64,000 nucleotides of DNA from Deltaproteobacteria bacterium (GCA_003647275.1 QMMN01000005.1:1-64000); one strand, 5' to 3'. Positions 35,206 to 44,505 are shown, counted from the first letter of the stretch. The notes: generated by a model from the sequence alone, not told the origin. Numbers and translations are program-made.

Positions 35206-36477
35206 CTATAAAACAACGGTGATCTCATCAGAACCAGGTGTCAACTTCTCGCCGCCCTGCTCTGTGACCAGGAAGGTATTCTCCACCCCCACAAGTCCGA
35301 TCCCCTTGAGGCCCTTTTTGGGTTCCACGGCAATCACCATGTTTTCCTTAAGGGGAAAGTCGATCTTTCCGGCAATAGCCGGGAACTCATCTATGACTAA
35401 ACCGATGCCATGACCAAGAAACGGGACCTGGTTGCTTCCGAATCCCATGAAGTGTTCCTCAAAGTTTCGTGAGAACACCTCAGTTTGGTACACCTCCTTA
35501 AATATTTGAGCCGGAATCATACCTGGTTTCAACCGAGACCGAACCGCCTCCTGGATGTCCAGGCAGACATTGTGGGCATCCACAGCTGCCTGAGGAGGAC
35601 GACCCAGAGAAAAGATCCTGGTCTTGTCCGTGAAATATCCCTCATAGGCAAATCCTGTATCTGCGAAGATGATATCACCCTTCTTAAGCCTCCTCGCACC
35701 GCCAAGGAAGGGAAATGCTGGGGAAAGCCCCACGAAGCCATCTGGGCCTACTGAAGCGGTTGGGAAATTTCCCGATTCCCCAAAACTGATCACGCCGGCA
35801 AAAAACTCGCTGTTGAAAGTTGCAAGCCTCCCGATTCCTGTGTAGCCGAGCCGAAGCATGTTGGCATGGATCGCAGATCCGAGTTCCCATTCCGTGATAC
35901 CCTCCTGGATCATGTCTGGTATCTGGTCATAAATGGCTCTGTGCCTTTTACCCGCCTCTCGAATCAGGCCGATTTCGTAGTCGGATTTCACAGACCGAAT
36001 CATAGACAGGGTCAGGCTGATGTCTTCAAAAACGGTGTGGGGAAGGGCCTTCGAAAGTTTCTTAAAAATCGAAACCGGGATGGTGGTCTCGTCCAGGCCT
36101 AGCCTTGCCACCTGGTAACCGGAGCCCGCCAGTTTGGCAGGCAGTTCGCCAAAGCGCTTGAACTGAACAAGGACCTTAAGGGGGGTTTCTCGTTTTGCCC
36201 GTTCAAAGCTCCGACGGATGAAAAAGACAGGAACTCCATCAGTCGGGACAAACAGGGCGCCATCTTGGATGGTGCCAGTGTAATAAAACATGTTGACCCC
36301 ATCGAGGATGATAGCGCCGTTTAGGGCGGTCTGTGCCAGTTCCTGCTGAAGCCTTGAAATCCGGCTGAGAATCTCTGTTGGAGGCACCAGATCGTAGCTC
36401 ACCGGATAGGTCGCGTGTGTCGTCATTTGTCGCTGGTTACTCGTCAACAAGCTACTGCCCAAATCACAACCATTCAA
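35206..36477 (-). CDS. M24-family aminopeptidase (Xaa-Pro type)
   Basis: The 423-residue protein has a creatinase-like N-terminal domain and a C-terminal pita-bread metallopeptidase domain. The five metal ligands can be placed in DTGFAYEGYFTDKTRIF (two Asp), FLGHGIGLVIDEFP (His), AVEPKKGL (Glu) and GVENTFLVTEQG (Glu). Enzymes of this type remove N-terminal residues before proline. The TTG at 36477 is favoured because AGGAGGGG lies just upstream; an ATG at 36426 would remove 17 residues but has a poor ribosome binding site. A hairpin over that binding site is noted separately. It follows the PPi-phosphofructokinase gene by about 56 bases on the same strand. Confidence 0.88.
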   Translation of the reverse strand: MNGCDLGSSLLTSNQRQMTTHATYPVSYDLVPPTEILSRISRLQQELAQTALNGAIILDGVNMFYYTGTIQDGALFVPTDGVPVFFIRRSFERAKRETPLKVLVQFKRFGELPAKLAGSGYQVARLGLDETTIPVSIFKKLSKALPHTVFEDISLTLSMIRSVKSDYEIGLIREAGKRHRAIYDQIPDMIQEGITEWELGSAIHANMLRLGYTGIGRLATFNSEFFAGVISFGESGNFPTASVGPDGFVGLSPAFPFLGGARRLKKGDIIFADTGFAYEGYFTDKTRIFSLGRPPQAAVDAHNVCLDIQEAVRSRLKPGMIPAQIFKEVYQTEVFSRNFEEHFMGFGSNQVPFLGHGIGLVIDEFPAIAGKIDFPLKENMVIAVEPKKGLKGIGLVGVENTFLVTEQGGEKLTPGSDEITVVL

Positions 36478-36513
36478 GTTCCCCTCCTCTGTTTTGGTGT
36501 TTGTGAGGGGAAC
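36478..36513 (-). promoter_or_regulatory. Hairpin sequestering the M24 gene ribosome binding site
   Basis: Nine bases GTTCCCCTC (36513-36505) are exactly complementary to GAGGGGAAC (36486-36478), which contains the Shine-Dalgarno bases immediately before the TTG start. When folded, the start region would be closed. It may reduce read-in translation from the upstream phosphofructokinase gene or respond to an unknown factor. Confidence 0.45.
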
Positions 36514-36533
36514 AAATGAAGAAAACTGAAGGA

Positions 36534-37700
36534 TTAATAGAGAAACATCGGTTTTCCTACAATCAATCGGACCCTTGGCCGATATTCATCCATGTCATAG
36601 AGCTCTCGAACATCCACGCGTTTTTGCCCGGATGTAACCGTGCTTATCGGGACATCCGTGTATATCCCCCCAGACAATGCGACCATACGGCCTGCAACCC
36701 CCTTCTTTGCCAGGTTAACCGCCATATTGGCAAAATTGATAGCCACCATGAGGTCAAGCGAATCTGGTGCACCGCCCCTCATGAGATAGGAAAGCTGTTG
36801 GAAAATAATCCCTTGACCAGTCAATTTTTTTAATACATCTCCGGTTACAATGCCAATTCCACCAAGTTTTCTATGGCCGTATGCGTCCTTCTCGCCATAC
36901 TCAATGACTTGTCCACCCACCATTTTAGCCCCTTCCGAGATTGTCAACATAGCATAGTTGCTCGGATTTGCCTTTTTATCTTCCATAATGAGTTTAGCCA
37001 ATTTTTCGGGATCAAAGGGAACCTCGGAAATAATAGCCCGGTCAACCCCTGCAAGGTATGCAGATATCAGTGATGTCTCACCGCAATTCCTTCCAAATAA
37101 CTCAATCACTGCAATCCGCTCATGGGAGCCAGAAGACGTACGCAGGGCATGAATAAAATTGACTGACCGGGTCACCGCAGTGGAAAAGCCTATACAGTAA
37201 TCGGTTCCAAATACGTCATTATCCATTGTTTTCGGAATAGCGATGACCGGGAAGCCTTCGTCGTGCAGCCGCACGCCATAGCTCAAGGTATCATCGCCAC
37301 CAATGGGGATCAGCAAATCAATACCAAGATGTTCCAAATTTTTTAGAATATGAGGGGTTACATCCGTCTTTTCCGCGGTCGGGTGGGCATCTAAGAAGGC
37401 CGGCATCTCGCTCTTCTTCACCGCGCTGGGATTGGTACGCGAGGTGTGCAAAATGGTACCGCCTGAGCGGTCAATCGTTCGCACCATTCCTTTATCCATA
37501 AAAACCACGTTATCGTGCGTACGTTCATCTTCGATGTGATATTCTACAAGTCCTGCCCATCCTCTTCTTATGCCAAGGACACGCATCCCTTCGTCAACCG
37601 CGCGGTAAACAACAGCCTTTAGGCACGGATTCAGGCCTGGAACGTCACCGCCTCCTGTAAGGATCCCGATTGTTTTGACCTTATCTTTCCCTGTCATCAC
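36534..37700 (-). CDS. pfp: Phosphofructokinase, pyrophosphate-type signature
   Basis: The protein is a full-length phosphofructokinase, with [20 protein letters not shown] at the N-terminus. The donor-site residues are those of PPi-dependent enzymes: [10 protein letters not shown] (Asp where ATP enzymes have Gly) and [12 protein letters not shown] (Lys replacing the Gly of PGTIDND). It would therefore phosphorylate fructose-6-phosphate with pyrophosphate, reversibly, saving ATP in an energy-limited anaerobe. Mixed substrate use cannot be excluded. The sugar site with [19 protein letters not shown] is normal. A second phosphofructokinase of ATP type is the next gene upstream, about 340 bases away on the same strand. 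Confidence 0.9.
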   Translation of the reverse strand: MMTGKDKVKTIGILTGGGDVPGLNPCLKAVVYRAVDEGMRVLGIRRGWAGLVEYHIEDERTHDNVVFMDKGMVRTIDRSGGTILHTSRTNPSAVKKSEMPAFLDAHPTAEKTDVTPHILKNLEHLGIDLLIPIGGDDTLSYGVRLHDEGFPVIAIPKTMDNDVFGTDYCIGFSTAVTRSVNFIHALRTSSGSHERIAVIELFGRNCGETSLISAYLAGVDRAIISEVPFDPEKLAKLIMEDKKANPSNYAMLTISEGAKMVGGQVIEYGEKDAYGHRKLGGIGIVTGDVLKKLTGQGIIFQQLSYLMRGGAPDSLDLMVAINFANMAVNLAKKGVAGRMVALSGGIYTDVPISTVTSGQKRVDVRELYDMDEYRPRVRLIVGKPMFLY

Positions 37701-37727
37701 GCACCTCCTGTACGCGTGCCCAAGCGT

Positions 37728-37866
37728 CTTTGGACCGGCTTGCCTGCCCTGTTGCGGTAGCTATACGGGTAGGCGGGGTTAAGGGAAGCTATTAAAGAAT
37801 AGACATCTTCTTTACCAGGTGCGTAAGCCCGCGAAGCGGGCCTCGGCCCTGTGGGTGGAGGGCTTC
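37728..37866. repeat. Reverse-oriented copy of the dispersed repeat, with GCCCGC hairpin
   Basis: Read on the minus strand it starts TGAAGCCCTCCACCCACAGG, includes the GCCCGC-TTC-GCGGGC hairpin, and ends GCAAGCCGGTCCAAAG. The ends match the head and tail seen at 22733 and 45721. It fills much of the 335-base gap between the two phosphofructokinase genes; no other feature was seen there. Confidence 0.5.
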
Positions 37867-38035
37867 ATCATTTTCTAAAACGCCCCCAAAAGGACCTTTA
37901 GACGATAAAAATATATTGAGAAAAGGCCCGAGAGTCAAGAAAAACGATGTTAGATGATAAGGTGCAGTGGCCCGGGAAGCTGTCATATCGTTTCACTATT
38001 CATGGGACAGCTCATGTGGGACATTAGCTGACGTT

Positions 38036-39355
38036 TCAGTTTTTCAAAGAGGGCTGGCCCGTGGTCTCCAGCACGCTCAACCACTTACCGCCAAAGAGGT
38101 GTACCTGTTTTCGCTTTCCAGCCGTTGCCTCCATGGGAATATGAACAAGCTGATTATTACACAGTCCCACAAGCATTTTTGTCTTTCCAGCCATGCCGGC
38201 ATGAACTGCACTATGGGCCAGGAAACCGCACAAGACATGGTCATTTGCATTGGCGGGAACACTGCGGATCGTGTAACTCGGGTCAATATATTTCAGGTTG
38301 ATCGGCATCTTCTGTTCCCGGAAATACCCAGAAATGGCCTCTTTCAGAAAGAGGCCGATGTCATTCAAACGGATGTTTCCAGAGGCATCACGCTCCTTGG
38401 GTTTGTTATCAAAGAACTTTTGGCCTGCCCCTTCGGCCACGACAATCACGGCATGTTTTCTGTGGATTAATCGCTCTTTCAAGGCTTCAAGGAGTCCCTT
38501 TGGACCTTCCAGATCAAAGTCCGACTCCGGGATGAGGCAAAAGTTAACATCCGGCATGGCCAGCGTGGCTGCTGCTGCGATAAATCCTGAATGGCGGCCC
38601 ATAAGCTTTACCAGTCCTATCCCGTTCGGGGCACTGATGGCCTCGTTGTGGGCAGAGCGAATCACATTAACCGCTACGTCCACAGCCGTGTCAAAGCCAA
38701 AAGAACGGTCTATTAGATAGATATCATTGTCAATGGTCTTTGGTATGCCTATGACACCGATCTTTAATTGTCTCTTGCTGATTTCATCGGCAATCTCTAC
38801 AGAGGCCGCCATGGTGCCGTCTCCGCCAATGGTAAAAAGGAGACCCACATTCATTCGCTCCAGGGCATCTACAATGCTTTCAATATCCTGAGGGCCCCTC
38901 GAAGAGCCGAGAACAGTGCCACCTCTCTCGTGGATATTGAGTACGGAGTCTGGTGTCAGGGTGATGAGCTCATGGCCATATGAGGATATAAAGCCCTCAA
39001 GCCCGTATCGGACCCCATAAATATTGCGTACGCCATAGTTATGGTGGAGTGCCAGAACGATGCCACGAACAACGTCGTTTATCCCCGGACAGAGTCCGCC
39101 GCAACTCACCACGGCACAGCGAAGTTTGCTCGGATCAAAATAGATTTTACAGCGAGGCCCTGCTCGTTCAAAGGATAAAAGCTTCTTGCCATTCTTAACA
39201 GCTTTCATCACATCACTTTCAAAAATGTTTACCAGAATACGCTCCTTGTCCGATACAAAACACCTAGTCCCGCCCCCCTCTGCCCCAATGGGGGAGGTAA
39301 TCTTTGCCGGGCCAAGGCTCATGATGGAGGTGTCAATATGTTCCTTGTTCTTCAT
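38036..39355 (-). CDS. pfkA: 6-phosphofructokinase, ATP-type signature
   Basis: This 439-residue enzyme belongs to the longer phosphofructokinase branch found in plants, trypanosomes and many anaerobes. CGGLCPGINDVVRGIVLALHH opens the catalytic domain. The donor site reads TIGGDGTMAAS, with the Gly of ATP users, and the transition-state loop reads IPKTIDNDIYLIDRSFGFD. FKMGRHSG-like VKLMGRHSGFIAAAA marks the sugar site. The N-terminal 70 residues are an extension typical of this branch. Together with the PPi-type gene downstream, the cell would hold one irreversible and one reversible route at this step of glycolysis. Confidence 0.9.
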   Translation of the reverse strand: MKNKEHIDTSIMSLGPAKITSPIGAEGGGTRCFVSDKERILVNIFESDVMKAVKNGKKLLSFERAGPRCKIYFDPSKLRCAVVSCGGLCPGINDVVRGIVLALHHNYGVRNIYGVRYGLEGFISSYGHELITLTPDSVLNIHERGGTVLGSSRGPQDIESIVDALERMNVGLLFTIGGDGTMAASVEIADEISKRQLKIGVIGIPKTIDNDIYLIDRSFGFDTAVDVAVNVIRSAHNEAISAPNGIGLVKLMGRHSGFIAAAATLAMPDVNFCLIPESDFDLEGPKGLLEALKERLIHRKHAVIVVAEGAGQKFFDNKPKERDASGNIRLNDIGLFLKEAISGYFREQKMPINLKYIDPSYTIRSVPANANDHVLCGFLAHSAVHAGMAGKTKMLVGLCNNQLVHIPMEATAGKRKQVHLFGGKWLSVLETTGQPSLKN

Positions 39356-39551
39356 GTTATATCACCCTTTCCACGTGAACGATTCGATTCGTCGGTCATT
39401 TGCTGTCGCGCCTTTTACTGGATGCTGAATAGATGAAATAGTTATCAACACCTCATCCAGAATCAAGCATCAAATATCCGTCTATAGATCTGTCCCCGCA
39501 CCTTGAACCCTTACTAGAAGTGACAACACAAAAATCCTTTTCCGTAACGCT

Positions 39552-40511
39552 CTATATCAGGTCATATTTCTTGCAAATAGCCTCAACCGTCCGATTCTGA
39601 GTCCTGTCAGTACGCGGTGTGCTTGAGGCAGTGTGGGCATTTGGAAGCACCCCTGCAACATGGAGCATGCGTTTTAGGACGGCCGCAGAATTTTTTGAAT
39701 AAAGATCATAAAATTCCTGAACCATGGCACCGGTTTCCCATATCTGGCTCACGTGGTCAGCATACTGCCACTGAACATCGTATCGGTTTAGGCAAGACCA
39801 TGTAATCTCATGCCAAGCCTCGGGAAGCAAGTTTGCCCCGCCAGCCACCACGCCATTTGAGCTTGGCTGTTTTATAAAGGCGGCCTCATCCCCATCGTAA
39901 AACATGAAGTCCCGTCGATGCCGAACCGCTTTATGGTAGTTGATCGACCGATTTAACGAACCGCTAAAGATCAAACCTTGTATGTGGTCGATTCCCGAGA
40001 GTTTTCTTAGGACATTGGTTCGAATATTCTTGTGTTTAATATACCCCTTGCGCCTTTCGGCCAGCCCGGGATGGTTGCCTAATATAAGAGGAATCCCTGT
40101 ATCGCGAGCTATGGCCTCATAGAATTGGGGAAGCCCCCGGTTACTGTGGTAATAGATAGGGTAATCCACCCAGAAGACACTTCCTGAATAACCTGAACGT
40201 TCAATAAAGGACTCGACTTTGGCCAGAAGTTCACGTGTGGCCTGGGATGTGTCAGAGGTAATCGTAATAAACACGGGCCATTTCCCCTGGACAATCTCCA
40301 GTGCAGTGCTTGCCAGCTCTATCCTTGTGTCGGGACTCAGAACGAGGCCTTCACCCCAGAAAACATCCCCTAGAAGTAAGGCATCTGCCCCAATCCCTGC
40401 GTGGCCGATGAGCCTGTCAAGGGCAGCCACATCCAGCACGTCCCCGGTCTTCAACGGAGTAACCAACGGACAAATCAATCCCTTTGGGAGTTTGTTCGTA
40501 TCAGACGCCAT
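39552..40511 (-). CDS. DapA-superfamily protein lacking the Schiff-base lysine
   Basis: The fold is that of dihydrodipicolinate synthase/N-acetylneuraminate lyase: PLVTPLKTGDVLDVAALDRL at the N-terminus, WVDYPIYYHSNRGLPQFYEA around the conserved Tyr, and LILGNHPGL. At the place where active members have GIKEAS with the catalytic lysine, this protein reads GLIFSGS. The aldolase mechanism should therefore be lost, and a binding or structural role, or another chemistry, is more likely. The ATG at 40511 overlaps the 3' end of kdsD by 11 bases, so the two are coexpressed, which hints at a role near Kdo or sugar-acid metabolism. The C-terminal 30 residues are a polar extension. Confidence 0.75.
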   Translation of the reverse strand: MASDTNKLPKGLICPLVTPLKTGDVLDVAALDRLIGHAGIGADALLLGDVFWGEGLVLSPDTRIELASTALEIVQGKWPVFITITSDTSQATRELLAKVESFIERSGYSGSVFWVDYPIYYHSNRGLPQFYEAIARDTGIPLILGNHPGLAERRKGYIKHKNIRTNVLRKLSGIDHIQGLIFSGSLNRSINYHKAVRHRRDFMFYDGDEAAFIKQPSSNGVVAGGANLLPEAWHEITWSCLNRYDVQWQYADHVSQIWETGAMVQEFYDLYSKNSAAVLKRMLHVAGVLPNAHTASSTPRTDRTQNRTVEAICKKYDLI

Positions 40512-41475
40512 TGAACTTAAAAGCACCCTTCCCCAGGATATCATGAAGGTGCAGGATCCCCCGAATCTTTCGGACTGGGTTAACGATGGGCAAAATTGTG
40601 ATCTCGTGCTTTTCCATAATGTTCAAGGCCCGTGAGGCTAGGCTGTCAGGACCGAGTGTTTTCGGGTCCTTTGTCATCACTTCTTCCACAGGCCGGTCAT
40701 AGATGCGCTCCTGTGTCATGAGAAACCGTCGGATGTCCCCATCGGTTATAATCCCAACAAGGCGGTTGTCTCTTTCCACAACCAGTGTGGCCCCCAGTTG
40801 CATACGATTGATCTCCTGTATGGCGTGGCGCATGGTCTGCCCCTTGGAAACCACAGGGATCTTCTTGCCAGTCAGCATGATTTCTTGAACCTTAACCGAA
40901 AGACACTGCCCCAGAGTCCCACCCGGATGAAATCTTCTGAAGTCGATTGAGTTAAAGTTCCGCTTACGGATAAGCGTAACCGCCAATGCATCGCCCATAG
41001 CCAAAAGAGCCGTGGTGCTGGCCGTTGGTGCAAGCCCTAAGGGGCAGGCCTCCCGCTCAACACCCACATCGATCACAATATCGCTCTTCCTACCTAAGGT
41101 AGAATCCACCTGACCGGCAAACGCAATGAGCGGGCACCCAATTCTCTTGATACTGGGTATCAGCATGTTCAGTTCATCTGTCTCCCCGCTGTTGGAAAGT
41201 GCAATCACGACATCGTCCGCACTGACCATGCCTAGATCACCATGCATCGCCTCCACAGGATGGAGGAAAAGCGAGGGGGTTCCCGTACTGTTCAGGGTTG
41301 CCACGATCTTCCGTGCGACAATCCCGGATTTTCCAATACCTGTCAGAATGACCCGTCCCTTGCAGGCATAAATCAGGTCCACCATCTTCACAAAGTTGTT
41401 GTCCAGGCGATCCACAACACCTAAAATACCTTCGGCCTCGATCTGAAGTACCTCTTTGGCTTGTTTTAATATCAT
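40501..41475 (-). CDS. kdsD: Arabinose-5-phosphate isomerase (KdsD/KpsF/GutQ)
   Basis: KdsD converts ribulose-5-phosphate to arabinose-5-phosphate, the first step of Kdo synthesis for LPS. The N-terminal SIS domain has ILTGIGKSGIVARKIVATLN, FLHPVEAMHGDLGM and ALSNSGETDELNMLI. Two CBS domains follow (MRHAIQEINRMQLGATLVVE, SLASRALNIMEKHEITILPI). The ATG at 41475 is chosen over a GTG seven codons upstream; GGAAGG lies about ten bases before it. The 3' end overlaps the DapA-like gene. waaA, another Kdo gene, is 6 kb away. Confidence 0.94.
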   Translation of the reverse strand: MILKQAKEVLQIEAEGILGVVDRLDNNFVKMVDLIYACKGRVILTGIGKSGIVARKIVATLNSTGTPSLFLHPVEAMHGDLGMVSADDVVIALSNSGETDELNMLIPSIKRIGCPLIAFAGQVDSTLGRKSDIVIDVGVEREACPLGLAPTASTTALLAMGDALAVTLIRKRNFNSIDFRRFHPGGTLGQCLSVKVQEIMLTGKKIPVVSKGQTMRHAIQEINRMQLGATLVVERDNRLVGIITDGDIRRFLMTQERIYDRPVEEVMTKDPKTLGPDSLASRALNIMEKHEITILPIVNPVRKIRGILHLHDILGKGAFKFNGV

Positions 41476-41802
41476 GGTAAACGCCCTTCCTTCCACCTCG
41501 GTCCCGTTCTCAGCCAGTCAGCATTGGATTGTATATACACGTACCGTTTAAGATCAAGAACTATTTGTAAGGGATGTGGATGTAAAGCCCAGCATGGGCG
41601 GCCTTATCACTGTTTTCAGGTTGCAATCTCATAGGATATCTATTAAATAAAAAGGTTATCATATTTAGTGTCCGCTTACAATGAACACCAAAGGAATGGC
41701 ACATATCAAACCTTAGGAACCGAGGATTCAACACCTGCTGGCCAAACGGGGTGGCTGGTGCTGAATGACCAATGACAAACAGGTTAATCTTTGGGAATTG
41801 CC
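41476..41802. other. Divergent promoter region between kdsD and surE
   Basis: This 327-base gap has no plausible coding frame. It is AT-rich in the middle (around 41635-41670) and must carry the promoters for the divergent kdsD and surE genes. I could not choose a firm -35/-10 pair. CACCTGCTGGCC and GGTGGCTGGTG near 41730-41760 could form a weak hairpin before surE. Confidence 0.35.
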
Positions 41803-42561
41803 ATGAATATTCTGCTTACCAATGATGACGGTATCCACGCCCAGGGCCTGTGGGCCATGGAAAGGGTTTTGGCCTGCGAACACAAGGTTTCTGTGGTTGC
41901 CCCGGACAAGGAACGAAGTGCAGTGGGGCACAGCATCACATTGGTCAACCCTTTGAGGGTCAATAGGATTCAGACAAACGGCGGCTGGGGCTATGCAGTC
42001 AACGGGACCCCGGCCGATTGTGTTAAACTGGCCGTACTCGAGCTCCTGGAAACCCGACCCGACATGGTCATTTCAGGGATCAACCCGGGGGCAAACGTAG
42101 GTATCAATCTCAACTACTCGGGCACGGTGTCAGCAGCCAAGGAAGCAGCCCTCATGGGCATACCCGCCATTGCCGTTTCACAAGACCAGTCCCCTTATCA
42201 TGAATATGGGGCTGCAGCGCACTTCATTGGCAGCTTGATCACCAAGGTTATGGAAAAAGGTCTTCCATCGGGTACCTTTCTGAACGTAAACATCCCAGCC
42301 TGCCCTCCAGAGAAGATTCGCGGCGTTTGCATAACCAGACAAGGGATATCGCCTCTCAGGGAAAACCTGCATAAGAGAATTGACCCAAGGAATCAGATCT
42401 ATTACTGGCAAGGAATCGAAACCCAGGTCTTTGACCAGGAGCCAGACACCGACGGGGCAGCCCTTTGTCAAAACTGCATCTCTATTACACCCGTGCAATG
42501 CGATATGACCGACTATCGAACGATGGAGCAACTCAAGCACTGGGATATTGGGCAAAGCTGA
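41803..42561 (+). CDS. surE: 5'/3'-nucleotidase SurE
   Basis: SurE is a divalent-metal nucleoside monophosphatase of stationary phase, also active on short polyphosphates in some species. The 252-residue product starts MNILLTNDDGIHAQGLWAM with the metal-binding DD pair. It continues with VVAPDKERSAVGHSITL, VNGTPADCVKLAV and SGINPGANVGINLNYSGTVS, all family signatures. The ATG at 41803 gives the canonical N-terminus. The stop lies at the edge of a dispersed repeat, which separates it from the next gene. Confidence 0.95.
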   Translation: MNILLTNDDGIHAQGLWAMERVLACEHKVSVVAPDKERSAVGHSITLVNPLRVNRIQTNGGWGYAVNGTPADCVKLAVLELLETRPDMVISGINPGANVGINLNYSGTVSAAKEAALMGIPAIAVSQDQSPYHEYGAAAHFIGSLITKVMEKGLPSGTFLNVNIPACPPEKIRGVCITRQGISPLRENLHKRIDPRNQIYYWQGIETQVFDQEPDTDGAALCQNCISITPVQCDMTDYRTMEQLKHWDIGQS

Positions 42562-42638
42562 TTGAAGCTCCCTGCAGCCCGCGAAGCACTGCCGTCAGGC
42601 AGAACCTGCGGGGAATACGCTCACTGGGCATTTTCACT
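42561..42638. repeat. GAAGCTCCC-family repeat between surE and the exonuclease gene
   Basis: The copy begins ATTGAAGCTCCCTGCAGC directly at the surE stop and ends AATACGCTCACTGGGCATTT, the same tail as the copy at 44451. Internally CTGCCGTCAGGCAG is a small hairpin. It ends about 20 bases before the downstream ATG and may influence translation of that gene. Confidence 0.65.
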
Positions 42639-42656
42639 GGCTGCCCCCAAGGTTTC

Positions 42657-43679
42657 ATGGATCGGAGAAAAGCGTTGAAAAAAGCCTTTGTCAATACAAT
42701 CAAGGCGGGCCAAGCAGTAGACGACCTCTTTGTCGCCCGCGACAAGCAACTAGCTTATAAAAAAGACGGAGCCCCTTATCTCACCCTAAGCCTTGTGGAC
42801 CGCAGTGGCAATATGAAGGCAGTGGCATGGGATAATGTTCAGGCTATCAGCAAGGCCTTTTCAGCCGGAGACTATGTGAAAGTCAGGGGGAATGCTGTTG
42901 AATACAGGGACACGTTACAACTTGTCGTGCGACACCTTGAACGGTCTGATCCCGCTGAGGTAGATGTGCGGGATTTCCTGCCAGCCACTGAGCGCGATGT
43001 GGACCAGATGCTCGAGCGATTGATCCAGATCAGCCAAACAGTGGAAAATGAACACCTGTCAAGACTCCTGGCCGCCTTCTTTGAAGATAAGGCCTTTGTG
43101 GAGCTCTTTAAGACTGCCCCTGCAGCAAAAAAGATGCATCATGCCTACCTTGGTGGTTTGCTGGAACATACGCTTTCCATCGCACTGCTCATCCAGGCAA
43201 TTGCAGGTCATTACAAAGGCATTGACAAAGATCTATTGCTAACAGGTGGCATCCTCCACGACATCGGCAAGGTTCACGAGTTTTCCTATGAAACTCACAT
43301 TGACTATTCTGATGCAGGCCGGCTACTGAATCATATCGTGATTGGCGTAGAAATGCTCGAAAAAAGGATTGCCACCCTCAATGACTTTCCAAAAGATTTG
43401 GCTCTTGTCTTAAAACACATGATTGTAAGCCACCATGGCACCCGTGATTTCGGATCACCTGAACCGCCCAAGACCCTTGAGGCCATGATCCTGAACTACT
43501 TGGACGAGCTGGATGCCAAGGTCACTGGCGTCCGCGCTTTCATGGATACCGAGGACCCAGAGGCCACATGGACATCCTTCCACAGGGTTTTGGATCGGTT
43601 TTTCTATAAAGGTCCCCGGCCGGGAGGGATGTCTGGCCCCGAAGACAAGATAGCCAACTCAAGTCCTACAGAGGATTAA
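42657..43679 (+). CDS. OB-fold plus HD-domain 3'-5' exoribonuclease (YhaM-like)
   Basis: An N-terminal OB fold (about residues 10-95, with LTLSLVDRSGNMKAVAWDN) precedes an HD phosphohydrolase domain. The HD metal ligands are in LLEHTLSIA, GGILHDIGKVHEF and HMIVSHHG. This is the architecture of YhaM/CbfA, which degrades RNA and single-stranded DNA from the 3' end. The start is uncertain: the ATG at 42657 is given, but a TTG at 42675 has a better ribosome binding site (GGAG, eight bases) and would give the shorter N-terminus usual in the family. tmk follows 12 bases after the stop. Confidence 0.85.
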   Translation: MDRRKALKKAFVNTIKAGQAVDDLFVARDKQLAYKKDGAPYLTLSLVDRSGNMKAVAWDNVQAISKAFSAGDYVKVRGNAVEYRDTLQLVVRHLERSDPAEVDVRDFLPATERDVDQMLERLIQISQTVENEHLSRLLAAFFEDKAFVELFKTAPAAKKMHHAYLGGLLEHTLSIALLIQAIAGHYKGIDKDLLLTGGILHDIGKVHEFSYETHIDYSDAGRLLNHIVIGVEMLEKRIATLNDFPKDLALVLKHMIVSHHGTRDFGSPEPPKTLEAMILNYLDELDAKVTGVRAFMDTEDPEATWTSFHRVLDRFFYKGPRPGGMSGPEDKIANSSPTED

Positions 43680-43691
43680 GGAAAAACTGAC

Positions 43692-44333
43692 ATGTTCATT
43701 ACCTTTGAGGGAATCGAGGGTTCCGGCAAAACCACCCAGATACAGCTTCTCATCCCCGTGCTGCGAGCAAAGGGCTATGAGTGCATATCCACTCGTGAAC
43801 CGGGTGCGACCAAGATCGGGGAGAAAATTCGGGCCATCCTTTTGAACGCTAATCACAGCAACATGCTTCCCATAACTGAGCTGCTTCTTTACGAGGCTGA
43901 CCGGGCACAACATGTCCGTGAGATCATCGAGCCTGCCCTGGCAGCCAATAAGACGGTCGTGTCAGATCGATTTTTTGACGCCACCACAGTATATCAGGGC
44001 TATGCCAGGGGCTTTGACCTGAAACTCATTGAGCAAATGCATCGCATTGTGCTCGGCTGTCTGAAACCCGATCTCACCATTATTCTGGATCTCCCGGTTG
44101 AGATAGGGTTGAAGCGGGCATGGCAGCGTATCAATAGCCAGTCCGGGGACCTGCCTGAAGATCGTTTTGAAAAGGAGTCATTTGCCTTTCACGAAAAGGT
44201 CCGCCAGGGCTATCTGACCTTGGCCGAGCTGGAGCCAGGGCGCTTTCGAATCATTGACGCCTCAAAAGACTCAAAAACAATCCATAAAGACATCACAGAA
44301 ATCGTCTTGCGTCTTAGTCATAAAGGAGAATGA
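43692..44333 (+). CDS. tmk: Thymidylate kinase
   Basis: Tmk phosphorylates dTMP to dTDP. The 213-residue product has the P-loop FITFEGIEGSGKTTQIQLLI at the N-terminus, the DR[YF] base motif in VVSDRFFDATTVYQGYARG, TREPGATKIGEKIR, and a lid region with EDRFEKESFAFHEKVRQGYL. Length and motif order are normal. The gene begins 12 bases after the YhaM-like gene, in the same operon. Confidence 0.95.
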   Translation: MFITFEGIEGSGKTTQIQLLIPVLRAKGYECISTREPGATKIGEKIRAILLNANHSNMLPITELLLYEADRAQHVREIIEPALAANKTVVSDRFFDATTVYQGYARGFDLKLIEQMHRIVLGCLKPDLTIILDLPVEIGLKRAWQRINSQSGDLPEDRFEKESFAFHEKVRQGYLTLAELEPGRFRIIDASKDSKTIHKDITEIVLRLSHKGE

Positions 44334-44450
44334 CGGAGGCCCTCAAAGGGTATTTTGAACACTTAAAAAAGGCTATCCGAATTTCCCAAAAGCGTTGAAC
44401 GTCAGAAATTACCGTGCCAGACCAGAAGATGTTCTCCACTCACACCTTCT

Positions 44451-44505
44451 GAATTGAAGCTCCCTGCAGCAAGCTGGAGGAAATGCGCTCACTGGGCATT
44501 TTCAG
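44451..44505. repeat. GAAGCTCCC-family repeat between tmk and thiL
   Basis: The copy reads GAATTGAAGCTCCCTGCAGC, AAGCTGGAGGAAATGCGCTC and ACTGGGCATTTTCAGC. Head and tail are almost identical to the copy at 42561, but without its internal hairpin. It lies in a 290-base gap that holds nothing else recognisable apart from the region just upstream of thiL. Confidence 0.65.
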
